NCBI GenBank assembly: GCA_023159155.1
Contig: JAJNNX010000036.1
Coordinates: forward strand, 248,001 to 312,000
Length of the DNA stretch: 64,000 nt
Source: Ustulina deusta
Lineage: Eukaryota > Ascomycota > Sordariomycetes > Xylariales > Xylariaceae
Direction of reading: 5' to 3'
The position numbers were made by a program, and so were the translations under genes. Of this stretch, positions 10,480-21,686 are shown one piece after another (within the stretch, counting starts at the first letter, position 1; the number at the start of each line of letters is the position of its first letter). Below the pieces are notes generated by a model. That model was not told where the DNA came from. It was given only the letters and a program-made list of their open reading frames with translations, and searched no databases.

Positions 10480-12139
10480 GGGATGGCGATCGTGTTGTTC
10501 ACTTCGGGTTGGCGCCGACAGGCAAAGGAATGGATGATAGGATAGGCCAACAAGGGATTGTTTGTACACTATTGGGGAAATGGGACATGGGACATGAGCA
10601 TCTGTGATACGAAGCTGTGATACAAAGGGATGGGTAGTTCGGCGTTTATACCAATGGCATATGCATACACCCTGCTCTCGAGCTGAACATTGTCATTTCG
10701 GCGGTTCCAATTAATTTCATTCTTGTCGCCAACCTGGCCAGCGACTTGGCTGCTGCATGTCTGAAAGGCAGCACCTGCAAAACAAGTTTCGATTTATCAT
10801 CAGTTGCATCATCGTGGCCATGAGGCGCAACAACCTCGAATTCATGCAGGTGGAAAAGAGGAGTCCAATTCGCAAAATCGGAGAAATCGGAGAAATCGGA
10901 GAACTCACCGCCTTGTATAAGAAAAAGTTGACCTGGGCGTGTCGAGTGGTAAAGCGTGTATGTTCTCTGAATTCTGCCGGACAAATTGGAAGCTAGCCTA
11001 ACCCTAGGTGAACCGATTCGAGGGAATGTTCTTGGCATGAACTATTGCGCTAACCATGTACATGTCTTTGTTTTTTCTGTACACTAGAAGAGAGATGCCT
11101 GAGGTAATGATACATGTAGGATGTACCTAATTTCCATCATGATAGGTGCTAAGGTACATACCAGGCCGGGTAGGTGCAGTAGTCTTGTATGCTGCTGTAC
11201 ACCAAGCGGTAACTTCCTACCGGTCGTACCAAGCAATCACCAGCTACATAGACATCAATCACCTGCACTAGTATTAGGTACCTAGACACTGATACACATG
11301 GGCAGTAAAAAACAGCGTAGGTACCCCCTTGCAGGGCGGTGAGGGAGCTCCTGTGGATTCTGCCAAGTCCTGATTCGCCGCATGCAGCCATCCGGTCCAG
11401 GTAGCGCAGGGGGTCCTTGTCTTGTCTACCTTGTTCTGTCCATCAAGCCAAGGTTTGAAAATGTGTACACGATACGCGGCGTACATACCAATACTGCCAA
11501 GATACTGCCTCTTCTGGAAGTACTACGCGCAGGTACTACCTTTATTTATGTACTGTTCGTACCAAAGTTTTTCTCTGCTGACTGATCCAGCCTTTCCTCT
11601 TTTCGCAATTGTGTTGCGTGGTGGAAGGTAAAAAATACAACAATCCACCAGCGCGTCTTTTTTTCTCGACCCTGTCTAGCACACCCACCTCGTCGAGGCA
11701 TTCATATCCCCCCGATTCCCTCATCCTTTCTCTACTGCTCTGCAAACAACGCCCACAAAGAGCGACACTACACTTTGTGTATTGTGGATTGTTTTTTTCG
11801 CTCGCGCACTTTGACGCCCATTGAATCAGTCAGTCAATCAATCAATCAATCACCCCAGGTTGGGTCGACATCAGGCCATCAGGTCAACCGGCTCACTCAC
11901 TCTGTCCCAAAACCTGCATTCCACGTTGCGTTTTGTATTCATTCCCCCCTCTCTATGGTCTGCTTCGTGACGCGATCGCAGACAAGCCATCATCAACCCC
12001 CATATCAGTTGTCGCCTTCACCTTGATCGGCCAATACACGACGCGTCGCAACGAGTGACTGAGACCTTGACGATATCCCACCACATCACCCCCATTCCCA
12101 TTCTTTTGTGCCCTCGTACAACGCGTCGGACGGAGCATC
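10480..12139. other. intergenic region and 5' leader of RCC1
   Basis: No gene supported. It holds a perfect 3 x 9-bp tandem repeat (unit AAATCGGAG, 10875–10901), a TAGGTACCTA palindrome at 11275–11284, CT-rich sequence near 11660–11745 and a short (TCAA)n tract at about 11830–11852. The last 500 bases probably form the promoter and 5' UTR of the Ran exchange factor. Confidence 0.5.
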
Positions 12140-14041
12140 ATGGCGCCAAGGTCGAAGAAGCCGACTGCAGCCGCTAAGGGCGCGGCCAGCGCGTCCGCCA
12201 AGGCCTCAAAGCCTGCTGCTGCAACGAAAGCTAAAGCGTCGACGACCAAAGCCGCTGCTGCTGCTAAAGTGCCAGCAGCTTCTAAAACTGCCTCGAAGAC
12301 CGCATCGAAGCCTGCGCCAAGGTCATCCGCGAGGGTGGCTAAGACAGGCGCCGCCGCTAAGAAGTCTACCACTACAGCGAAGGCGACTACGGCGAAGACC
12401 AAGACTGCTGCTACGAAGAAGGCTACCGCTGCTAAGGCCGCGCCTGCCGAGAAGAAGGCTGCTAAGAACAGCAACGGAAAGCGACCGATCGACGAGGACG
12501 AGCCTTCTGATTCATCTGACGCCTCGGAACCGAGCGAACCTAGACCCAAAAAGAAGGTCCGTGTTGCCGCCACCGTTGATGGTCCTACGGGCTGGCGCAA
12601 GCAAGTCGTATTGAAGAGGCAGAAGAGAACTGTCATCAATAACCCTGTTCCTACCGTTCCCCTGGATGTCTTCGTCTTCGGAGAAGGAAGCTCTGGTGAA
12701 CTTGGCCTAGGCAGTAAGAAACACGACGGCAAGAAGCCAATCGATGTCAAACGACCTCGCATAAATAACAATCTTGATGCAGAGAAGGTTGGTGTTGTTG
12801 ATATCGCCTGTGGAGGTATGCACGCGATCGCTCTAACCAAAGACAATCGAGTTCTTACTTGGGGTGTCAACGACGATAAGGCCCTCGGCCGCGATACTAC
12901 CTGGGCCGGCGGCGTACGTGACGCTGACGCTGATGATTCTGATGATGATGATGATGACGATACTGGAGTTAACCCTCTTGAAAGCACTCCTACCCAGATT
13001 GAGAATGGCGAACTGGATGGGACTGACATTATCTGCAAGGTTGTTGCCACTGATTCGGCTTCTTTCTTGCTAACCACGGATGGTTTTGTCTTCGGCTGGG
13101 GAACTTTCCGCGGCGCCGACGGTATTATTGGATTCGCCAAAGGCATTAAAGTGCAACCCACTCCCATGTTGATTGCACCGCTACAAGACATCACTGACAT
13201 CGCTTGTGGTTCCAACCATGTAATAGCCTTGGATGTGCATGGCAAGGTTTGGACATGGGGTAGCGGCGGTCAGTACCAATTAGGCCGAAAACCTCTCACG
13301 CGCCACGGTGGTCCTACGGCAACGCTTCAGCCAGAACCTTGCGGCATGTTTAGCAAGAGACACTACGCCGTTAGCATCGCCGCCGGCTCTTATCACAGTT
13401 TCTACATCGACAACCAGCAGCGTGTTTGGTCATGGGGTCTGAACAATTACTCCCAAACTGGCCAATACGATGATACCGGCAAGGATGATGCCATGGTTCT
13501 CCAGCCCAAAGTGGTAAACTCTCTTGAGGATATGAACATCGTTTTCATAGCCGGAGGCGAGCACCACTCTGTTGCCCGAACTGAGGATGGGAAACTCCTC
13601 ACATGGGGTCGTGTCGATGGCCATCAAGTTGGCCAGCCGGCCAGCTTGTTCAACGGGGATAATGCCATGTTTGACGAGAGCAACCGGCCTCGCATTCTCC
13701 TCCAGCCCACTCCTGTTCCCGGTAAGCAAATTCTAGGCAGCTTTCACGCGCCGGCCCAGTATCTGTGACTAACAATATAAACAGACGTTAATACTCAGTT
13801 CATTACTGCTGGTGTTGATACGAGCTTCGCCATTGATGTGGCTGGCCGAGTATATTCGTGGGGCTTCTCGGCAAACTACCAAACTGGACAGGGCACCACG
13901 GACGATATTGAGGTTCCAACAGTCATCAATAACTCAGCCATCCGTGATCGAAAAATTATCTGGGCTGGTGCCGGTGGGCAGTACTCTATAGTTGCAGCTG
14001 AGCATGGATCTAATGGATCCCCATCAGTGGATGGCAACTAA
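12140..14041 (+). CDS. RCC1-type Ran guanine-nucleotide exchange factor
   Basis: Two exons (12140–13721, 13785–14041; donor GTAAGC, branch TGACTAAC) give 612 residues. Residues 1–115 are a Lys/Ala/Pro/Thr-rich tail resembling histone H1 (many AAKAK and TTAKATTAK runs), probably for chromatin and DNA binding and nuclear import. From about residue 172 there follows a seven-bladed RCC1 propeller, with the repeats VFVFGEGSSGELGLG, VLTWGVNDDKALGRD, VFGWGTFRG, VWTWGSGGQYQLG, VWSWGLNNYSQTGQ, LLTWGRVDGHQVG and VYSWGFSANYQTGQG. An acidic Asp run (DADDSDDDDDDD) sits in a loop at about residue 262. It is the single-copy orthologue of yeast Srm1 and fission yeast Pim1: it charges Ran with GTP in the nucleus. 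This is a housekeeping gene amid accessory DNA. Confidence 0.93.
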
Positions 14042-15501
14042 GCCGCGATGAAATTCTTGCATTTTGAGAGAGGTTGTACTAGTTAGTATATAATGTTTGC
14101 AGTTCGCTTTACGTTGGAGAGATCCATGGTTAGGGGCAATGACGTGGTTGGTATCTTTTGGCGGACATGGCGATCCTCATCTAGCCAGTTGGGTGGAAGA
14201 TGCTTGGGATGACGAATAGCAGCAACATTGCTTTTCGATTGCTATTGCCACTGTGATAATAGGGAAGCTGAAGGCCGAAGATGGCCTGTTATTCATCTCG
14301 TGTTGATTTACAAATACACCTTCCAGCCACCCTACCCTGTATGCAGTGCACGATATACCCCAAGAAGTGGCAACACGTACACAATTGATATCAATTGAGG
14401 ATTCACATGACAGTCACATATGGAACAGTGGAAACTAGCCATTGGCTACATGGCATTATCAGTACCTAAGATATAGGACCGGAATAATGATCGGAGACCC
14501 ATAGTTGATGATCATGCCGTCCTGTGACCAATGCGTTTTGCCATGTGTCCGTGACTAGGTGCTGTGTTTCTCTACGTGCTACTATGCAGGTGAAGCAACA
14601 ACACCTTATCATCCGGTACTTTGTGACAACTTGTGTCATCTAGCTGACTGATGAGAACATGATTGGAAGGAAAAATATTATGTATTGTAAAATATACAGA
14701 AACAGTTAACTATTCCCAAATGCATCGATAATCAACTACCGATCCCGATCCCCACTGACCCTCACACAGTCTTGGCCTCTTGGAAGGAACCAGTTACCGG
14801 GCACTTGTGCATTTCGCTCATATTAAAGACACATACCATGGAATTGTAGAACGAGCACTGGTTAAACAGGTTCGATCGATTCATGATTCATATTCGGCGT
14901 CGTGGTTATATAGTGCCAAGAATGTCGGAGCATAAGCTTCCGGCCCGCATCGCAGATTTAGGTTCCTTAAATAGCAATGCCTCCCGTTCTCGATACTCAC
15001 AACAGAATCATCAACAAGTATCATAGAGGCAATTATCCATGCTTACTGAGCTGTGAATGATTCTCAGCGGTAAGAGACCTCGGTTAAGAATTAACTTTCG
15101 CCAACAAAGAACAGGATACGTCGGCCCCTTCGTGCTAGCCGATACTTGACGGTCAGGATAATGGTGGATTGTTGAGTCGCTGTGCGAAATGTCGAGCATT
15201 ACCCTTGTAAGCACTCTGACATCCAGCGGTTAATTATCAGATCTTATCCGGTGCTCCCACCTTGTGAAGTAGATATTGCTCCGAGTTGTATCGCTCAATG
15301 AGAGGACGAGCCTGTCGTATCGGGACGGAAATCAAGCCTTAAAGATATAATAACGCATGCAGATTGAATGTTATGGATGGTCTAATGACGTGTGCCTGAT
15401 TCTAGACTCAAGTGACCGAATAGATATGTTAGTCAATATATCTACGTGCTTGGCAACAAAAATGGTGCCAGAATATTCAATTGTTCCATTCATAGTTTGT
15501 T
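14042..15501. other. intergenic, no gene recognised
   Basis: About 1.46 kb without a supported coding region: the 3' UTR of RCC1, then mixed sequence with short tandem TATATA-like tracts and the promoter of the next gene. Confidence 0.5.
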
Positions 15502-17600
15502 ATGCCTAGCTTTTTTGTCGCAATGCTCGAATCTTGGCGAGTTCTGGCTTGGCCATTCATCATCCAGGCCATCGGTTCACATGCGAAGCAGAATTGTCCA
15601 CTTTACGGCCTCGGCTACCCTAAACCCACTAACTTGTTCGGTAATCAGGGCATCAAGAATGCCGCCAGTTCTTTGGACTCAGTGTTTGGACAGTATATTG
15701 ACAACGCAAACAACACAGGCTCTGATCGATTCTCATATTCTGTCCATGTCTTCTCTGCATATGAACAGACGCCACTATGGTCTCATTACTGGACGGCGAA
15801 AAACTTGGAGACGATGAACACGACGGGGGTCAAAAAGGTCGACGGAGATACTGTCTATCGCATAGGCAGCCTAACCAAGATATTCACAATGTTGACTTTC
15901 CTTGCCGAGGTGGGAGACTCCTCATGGAACGAGCCCATCACTAAGTTCATCCCTGAAATCGCGGTCATGGCAGCAAATGGAGGGGATAACTCACATTCAC
16001 TTACGTCACCAGACTGGGGTTCAATCACTATAGGGGCTTTGGCAAGTCAGATATCTGGCTTGATGAGAGATTGTGAGCGGGTACCTTGACTTCGAATTGA
16101 CGCTATCGCTCAGTAGACGATTATTAGACTCGATGCTCGGTGAACTCACGCAGAGCAGCAATATGACCCAAGCCAAGGCAATGGGCCTGCCAGTTCTCGC
16201 CGACGTTGACATACCACCTTGCGGGAGCAGTCCTGTGTGTAATAGACCGCGTAAGTGCTGCTATTTCATCTTCATTCACTTCATCTCATCTCAACCTACC
16301 CCATATTATATCAATCAGGGCATTTCCAACTAATCGATGAGATTGCATCCCAGAATTTTTCCAAGGACTCAAGAAGCTCCCCCCGTCCTTTTCGCCATTC
16401 GTCACGCCGGCATATTCAGACATTGGATATGTCCTCCTGGCCTATGCTCTAGAGAAGATGACAGGAAAACCGTTCCAGCAATCCTTCGAAGACAAATTAG
16501 TGAAGCCCCTGAATCTGACCCACACGTTCTACAGCAGACCCAACGATTCCCTGGGAGTCGTACCAGGCGACAGACAGAAGACGACCTGGGCTTTCAACAT
16601 GGGGAATGAATCGCCGTGAGTCCGCGCTTCAACAACTTGCTAGGTAATTACTAATCCCGACCAGAACAGGAAGCGTATATTGTTCAGTTTCGGATCTATC
16701 GGCGGTGGGAAGAGCCATCTTGAAATCTACCCTGTTGCCTTGGCCCTTAACACGGCGATGGCTGAGACCGGTAACCTTCAGCTCCGACCCCGTGTCATCG
16801 GTCGGCAGTCCCTGGGGTGTCCGTAGACTACCACTATCGCAGAGTAAGCATCCTGAGGCCACCTTTAAAAAAAAAAGTTCTCCCAATCTTCTAGCAAGCC
16901 CCTCATGCACCCCTTATCATCACAAGCGCACTAACAGCAGGCCAAAGACTCAACGTATCAATTCGCAACAACATTCACCAAACTAGGCAGTATAGGCAAA
17001 TACAGCGCGCTGCTAGCAGTGATCCCCGACTTCGACATCGGATTCGCAGTGACAGCAGCAGGCGAGCTGCCCGCAGCGCTCGTAACAGACATAGCGGACA
17101 CACTATCTGACACCTATCTTCCCACGATGCAGGGCATCGCGCGGGTGCAGGCGAACGCGACGTACTCAGGGACGTACGAGAGCGCGACGGCCAACTCCTC
17201 GCTGACTATCTCCGTCGAGGCGGCCCGTCCGGGGCTTGGCGTCGGCCCGTGGATCAGCAACGGGGTGAATATGATGGGGCTCGCGGTTGCGCTGGCCCAG
17301 AATATCTCCCGCGACAGCTGGGACAACGTTCGCCCTAGCGTCCGCCTTTACCCGAGCGGACTCTGGGATGCCCTGCCCGGGGGCGGACGACGAGTGGGCT
17401 TCAAGGCTACCTTTGAGGACATCGGGGCACCCGGTGTTGCGAACCCGTATACTACCGACTGCGCTACCTGGGTTAGGGTGGCTGGTGTGGCGTACGGGTC
17501 GCAGCCGTTGGACGAGTTTATATTCGATGTTGATGGGAATGGGACCGTCGTTGCGGTGGAGAATTCTGCGTTGAGGAATCGGTTGCTTAAGGTTTCTTGA
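15502..17600 (+). CDS. serine beta-lactamase-like hydrolase (class C fold), probably extracellular
   Basis: Five exons: 15502–16072, 16128–16250, 16354–16615, 16665–16843 and about 16941–17600, roughly 600 residues. The N-terminus is hydrophobic (FIIQAIGSHA), likely a signal. The beta-lactamase/penicillin-binding SxxK motif is YRIGSLTKIFTML, and the YxN-type motif is YSDIGYVLLAYALEKMTG (Tyr-Ser-Asp). A PWGVRRLP segment and a C-terminal domain (FKATFEDIGAP) are typical of fungal proteins of this group, which include esterase-like tailoring enzymes. Exons 1–4 join in phase. Exon 4 ends in phase 1, whereas AKDSTYQFATTF of exon 5 fits only phase 0 at the AG at 16940, so a one-base frameshift or an unusual splice site is likely there. 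An A10 run at about 16867–16876 lies in that intron. Function otherwise unknown. Confidence 0.75.
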
Positions 17601-18818
17601 TGGCGGGTACCTATCGGGGGTTATTATCATAGCCGTATACATAGGTTGAACCAAGTTTCCCAAGTCTCTGTCCAGAAAGATCCATCAAGACAAAGCCTCA
17701 CGATATTTATCATACTGGTTAATTACATGAGAAAATACTGCTTGATGTACGGAATAAAAGATCCGGTCCAGATCCCAAGCATTTAACGAGGCCCTGCCAA
17801 GGAGATCCGAAGCCTCCGCATCAGTTCCGCCATCAACGTGCTCTGGAGTTTCATCCAGCCCAGTAGAAGCCGTGTTTCGGCCATAACAGTCAACACCTTT
17901 AGACTGCAGCCATATGTGCGAATATTATTGTCTGAAATAATCCCATGATCAGGAGGATCGTCAGTGAGCTAGACGATCGTTTAAACCCACATAACGATTT
18001 ACAGCAGCATCTCGATCACCGACCCTCAACCCTTTCCACAACTGCTCAACACTATCGACTATCTCTTAAGGTTTAACGACGTGCATTCGGTGAAAGAAAT
18101 GGGGTTTGACTGTCACACGGGTTTACGGTAATGATCGTGGCCGCGTGCCCTATACTTGATCGCTGCCATCCGTTCCCGTCGGCCAGTCGCTTTGCGTAAT
18201 ACTAGCTGCTCAACACTCTAGAACCTATCAATAAAACACTGAGACAAAATCCTTCTTCATAACTTATAGGAAGTTTTCTCTTCGATCATGGACCGACACA
18301 GCGCCATGGCCATAACACTCAACGTCGCGTTCATGCGGAAGGGATCAATGCCGCTCTGTTCAACTTGGTGAAATGAATGGTATATGAGCGTTGTATTCAG
18401 CTTATCTACTTAACGAGAGAAGATGGGAAGACCTCCTTATATAAATGAATAGGACGTCCGTTCCCTTCGTACCCCTTCGTCGTGTACAGTACATGAAGTG
18501 ACTCTTTGACACAGTTCAATTTCAAGACAACCCGCATCTTAGCTGCCAGGGTCGGCGAGATCATAAACAGTCGATTGATATTCCTCGGTCCTTATATAAG
18601 GTTCAGCGCTCTCGTTAATTTGCGGGCTTAACTGAAGGGCGTGTAAAGGAGTGTTGCGCCAAAGATCGAGCTCAGCGCCTAGCGGCTGGAGATGCTCTGG
18701 AGCGCCTTCATAGATACGCAGATTGACAGCAATGCGCTGACGGGATATCCGCAAGACATTGTTTTCCGTGGGTGGGGACTTGAAGGGGGAAGGGGAGAAA
18801 CCACAGAGCGTTGACTGA
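17601..18818. other. intergenic, no gene recognised
   Basis: Between convergent genes. A short open stretch on the minus strand (18754–18539) has no recognisable domain and may be a decayed 3' piece; nothing else stands out. Confidence 0.5.
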
Positions 18819-21285
18819 CTATATTACCCATGAAGTCCAGTCCTTGGCGCCCTGTTCAATAAGGAATTTTGCTACTTCCTCATTTCCACGACGACGAGCC
18901 GCTTGCAGCGCGGTGCCGTACACACCGCCTTGTGCATTGACATCAGCACCTTTTTCGACAAGTAACTTCACTACTTTCAACCTCCCGTCACAAGAAGCCG
19001 CCTGCAGCGCGTTACCGTACTGCCCGCCCTGCGCGTTAACTTCAGCACCTTTTTCAAGCAGCAACTCTGCTACTCCATAACGTCCCCAATAAGAGGCGGC
19101 TTGTAACGCGTTGCCATAATATCCGCCTTGTGCGTTAACGGCGGCACCTTTTTCGAGCAGCAACTCTACCATTCCGTAGTTTCTATTGTAAGAAGCAAGT
19201 TGTAGCGCATTGCCGAAATACCCGCATTGTGCGTTGACATGAGCACCATTTTCAAGCAGCAGCCGTATTACTTCGTAACTTCCATAATGAATAGCGGCGT
19301 GTAGTGGGTTGCCGTGCTCCCCGCCTTGTGCGTTAGCATCAGCGCCCTTTTCAAGAAGTATTTTCACCACATCGTGGTATTGATAATATATAGCAGTGTG
19401 TAGCGGGTTGCCGTAACTGCAAACTTCCGCGTTTATGTCAACGCCGTTGTCAAAAACAAGCCCGACCAGGTTTGTGTAAGGAACAGATATTAATATCGAA
19501 ACGAGGTCCCGCTCATTCCAGCTATCAGAGTTTATCTCGCTGAGTTTGTCAGATTCATCCCACCTTTCGACTGGTGTCAGCCATTTAACCCAGTCATTTT
19601 GCGCTACTAGCCACTGCGCAATATCGCGGTCCCATCGGTGGCCTCTTGTGCCATTCGATAGTGCCTGATCGGCGTGGTGGAGCATGTAAGCCGCCGCGTA
19701 TCTCAGAAATTGGTGAATATCGAACAACTTCCTTGCATCCGTATCCCGGCGCTTGATATAAGACCAGCAATAGGCCCATAAACGGGTGTGGCTGGCGCTG
19801 ATAGCGTCTGGCTCTAACGTTGGGTCCAGCCTCTCAAGCCTCCTGTTTCGACATAGGAAGTCGTTGACGGACAGATGAATGAATTGCACAAATTCTTCAC
19901 CCGTATCTTCTACGCGTACCTCGATGAGGCCTTTAGACGAGCTAACGATACGTCGTCGAACGGCATCGTGGGAAGGAAGCGATTCGCTTACAGCCGCGAT
20001 GTAGAGCTCTTCGGGCGTCAACCGCCGGTAACTGAACAGCACCCATTGAAGCATACTGATCAGCTCGGCCTTATCTGAATTGCCCTTTTCCAAGGCCGTG
20101 TTAAATATTCCTTCCAGGTCTTCTGGCACCTCGTCCAGAGTCACCTGCATGGCTTCGTGCCGGCCCTCATCGTAGGCTTTATTAAGCATGGCCACCACAA
20201 GGACAACCCACATAAAAATACCACCTGCCTTCTTTCGAATCTGATACGCGAAAGAGTAATCATCCGTATATAGCTTTTCTCGGACGTACGCGGTGATATC
20301 TGTTTCGTGTTCTTGCCTCATCTCCACAGTTAGCTCGAGGTTCTTTTTCATGCTAACCCGGGGGTAATGGCGACTAGAAATGCAAATTCGTAGCTCGGCG
20401 CCAGCATTAATAGCAATGATGCTCAGGGTTTCAAGAAAACCGACAACACCTCTAACTTCTTTCTCGTCGCATTCGTCCAATGCGTCGACAAGAAGCAGCA
20501 GAGACTTTGACTGCAGCGGCAGTTGCTTAATTATTGATTGTATGAACTTCTTGAGTTCTGTTTGCTGCCACTGCAACTCCTTTCCGTTATATACCCTCCG
20601 TTTCTCCCGATAAAAATCAAGGAAAATCCTGTACAAGGTATCGTCTTTGTTGAGGAGTTGGTATACAATTGACCGCATCATGCCCAGAGGAGTTTTCTCG
20701 AGGACACCGCCCCGAGCGTTGAAGAAGTACGCCACAACCAAGTGCTCTCCAAAGGCTGTCTCGCAATAGGATAGAGTATGGTTCATGAGCGTCGACTTGC
20801 CCGCTCCCGGCTTACCCTTCACCCAGAGTACTCCATTGTGGGTTGATAGGTCGTCCCGATCCCGCCATTCCTTGAACTCGGTGGTGCTAAACAACCATTC
20901 GCAGGTGTTTGGGTGGGCGTCGTCAATGTTTTGCCGCCGAGTGTCCATGTTCGGGAAGCTAAGGGAGCGGAGGCAGTCTGGATTGGTTAGTTATCTGTCT
21001 CCAGTGACTTCGCTAAAAGGAGGTATACGGCGGATTTAATACCCCGAGAATGCGATACTGACCTTCTTTTTCATTCCGAAGCTTCTCTGTCTCAATAGCT
21101 TCCAGGTCCCGAAAAGCTACCGCGGGTTAGCGATTAACAACAGTTTACTTCCGAATGTCGTTGCCCATACGCCCATAGTAATTATTCTGAGTCCCGGTAC
21201 CGTTTAGGTTAGACTGAGGCCCGCAGCCAGCTACGACATTTTGGGGACCAGAGCTGTGGTTGTCGACAAAGGTGTCAGAAGGCAT
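18819..21285 (-). CDS. NACHT–ankyrin NLR with N-terminal amyloid-type motif
   Basis: Three exons (21285–21171, 21116–21063, 20977–18819) give 775 residues. Residues 1–38 are a Gly/Gln/Asn-rich segment with GPQNVVAG, GPQSNLNGTG and TQNNYYG. This is followed by FRDLEAIETEKLRNEKE, a short helix, and DCLRSLSFPNMDTRRQNIDDAH, the conserved linker of this NLR class. The NACHT domain has Walker A GKPGAGKST at 111–119, Walker B LLLLVDALDECDE near 216–228 and sensor CISSRHYP. The C-terminus (about 566–766) has six to seven ankyrin repeats of 33 residues with high mutual identity. It is a STAND sensor: ligand binding to the repeats should drive NTP-dependent oligomerisation and expose the N-terminal motif. 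It is divergent from the PNP_UDP gene at 21687, which starts with nearly the same motif; the two are very likely partners in fungal non-self or cell-death signalling. Confidence 0.9.
18834..19430 (-). repeat. tandem ankyrin-repeat array, 99-bp unit
   Basis: Six or more 99-bp units encode blocks such as LLLEKGA-x-VNAQGG and YGNALQAAS. Adjacent units share most bases, much more than unrelated ankyrin repeats, which suggests recent duplication or gene conversion between units. Confidence 0.8.
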
Positions 21286-21686
21286 CGTTGTCGGCACGGC
21301 CGTTGTTGTTCACCGCAGTCTTGCCCAACGGTAATATTTAGATGGTTAGATGGACGTAGGCGGTTTTGTGATTTCGAGAAGGAAGTAGACTACCTAGAAC
21401 ACTTCAAAATTCGGTTAGCAGACTTGATAGGGTCGCAAGAGTCTTGTTGTTCAGCTGAGAACCCCGCATGGAACGTGGCGTTTTCCTGCAGCGCTCGTCA
21501 GCGACCTGACATGCGAGTTGGCGCTCAATTGGAACCGCGGAGGCCTCCAGGCACGGACCGGGCCAAGATACAATCAAGTGAGCGATATCCTCACTTGGCG
21601 GGATGCATGAGCTTCTACAATAGTGCCAGGGCAATATTCCCTGTATCCGAACGCTGTTTACCTAATGAGTTGCTGTTCTGGTAGCG
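21286..21686. promoter_or_regulatory. 401-bp bidirectional promoter of the NLR / PNP_UDP pair
   Basis: The start codons at 21285 (minus) and 21687 (plus) are 401 bases apart and divergent, so the two genes probably share regulation. A short direct repeat (TTAGATGG twice, near 21340–21355) is present. No TATA box is obvious. Confidence 0.6.

Noticed and set aside
10646..11038. 130-residue minus-strand open frame with SDFSDFSDF repeat
   Set aside because: The repeat is just the 9-bp tandem repeat read in frame; no other sign of coding.
11953..13245. 430-residue open frame on the minus strand opposite RCC1
   Set aside because: It is a shadow of the Ala/Lys-rich RCC1 coding strand; no domain, and RCC1 is certain.
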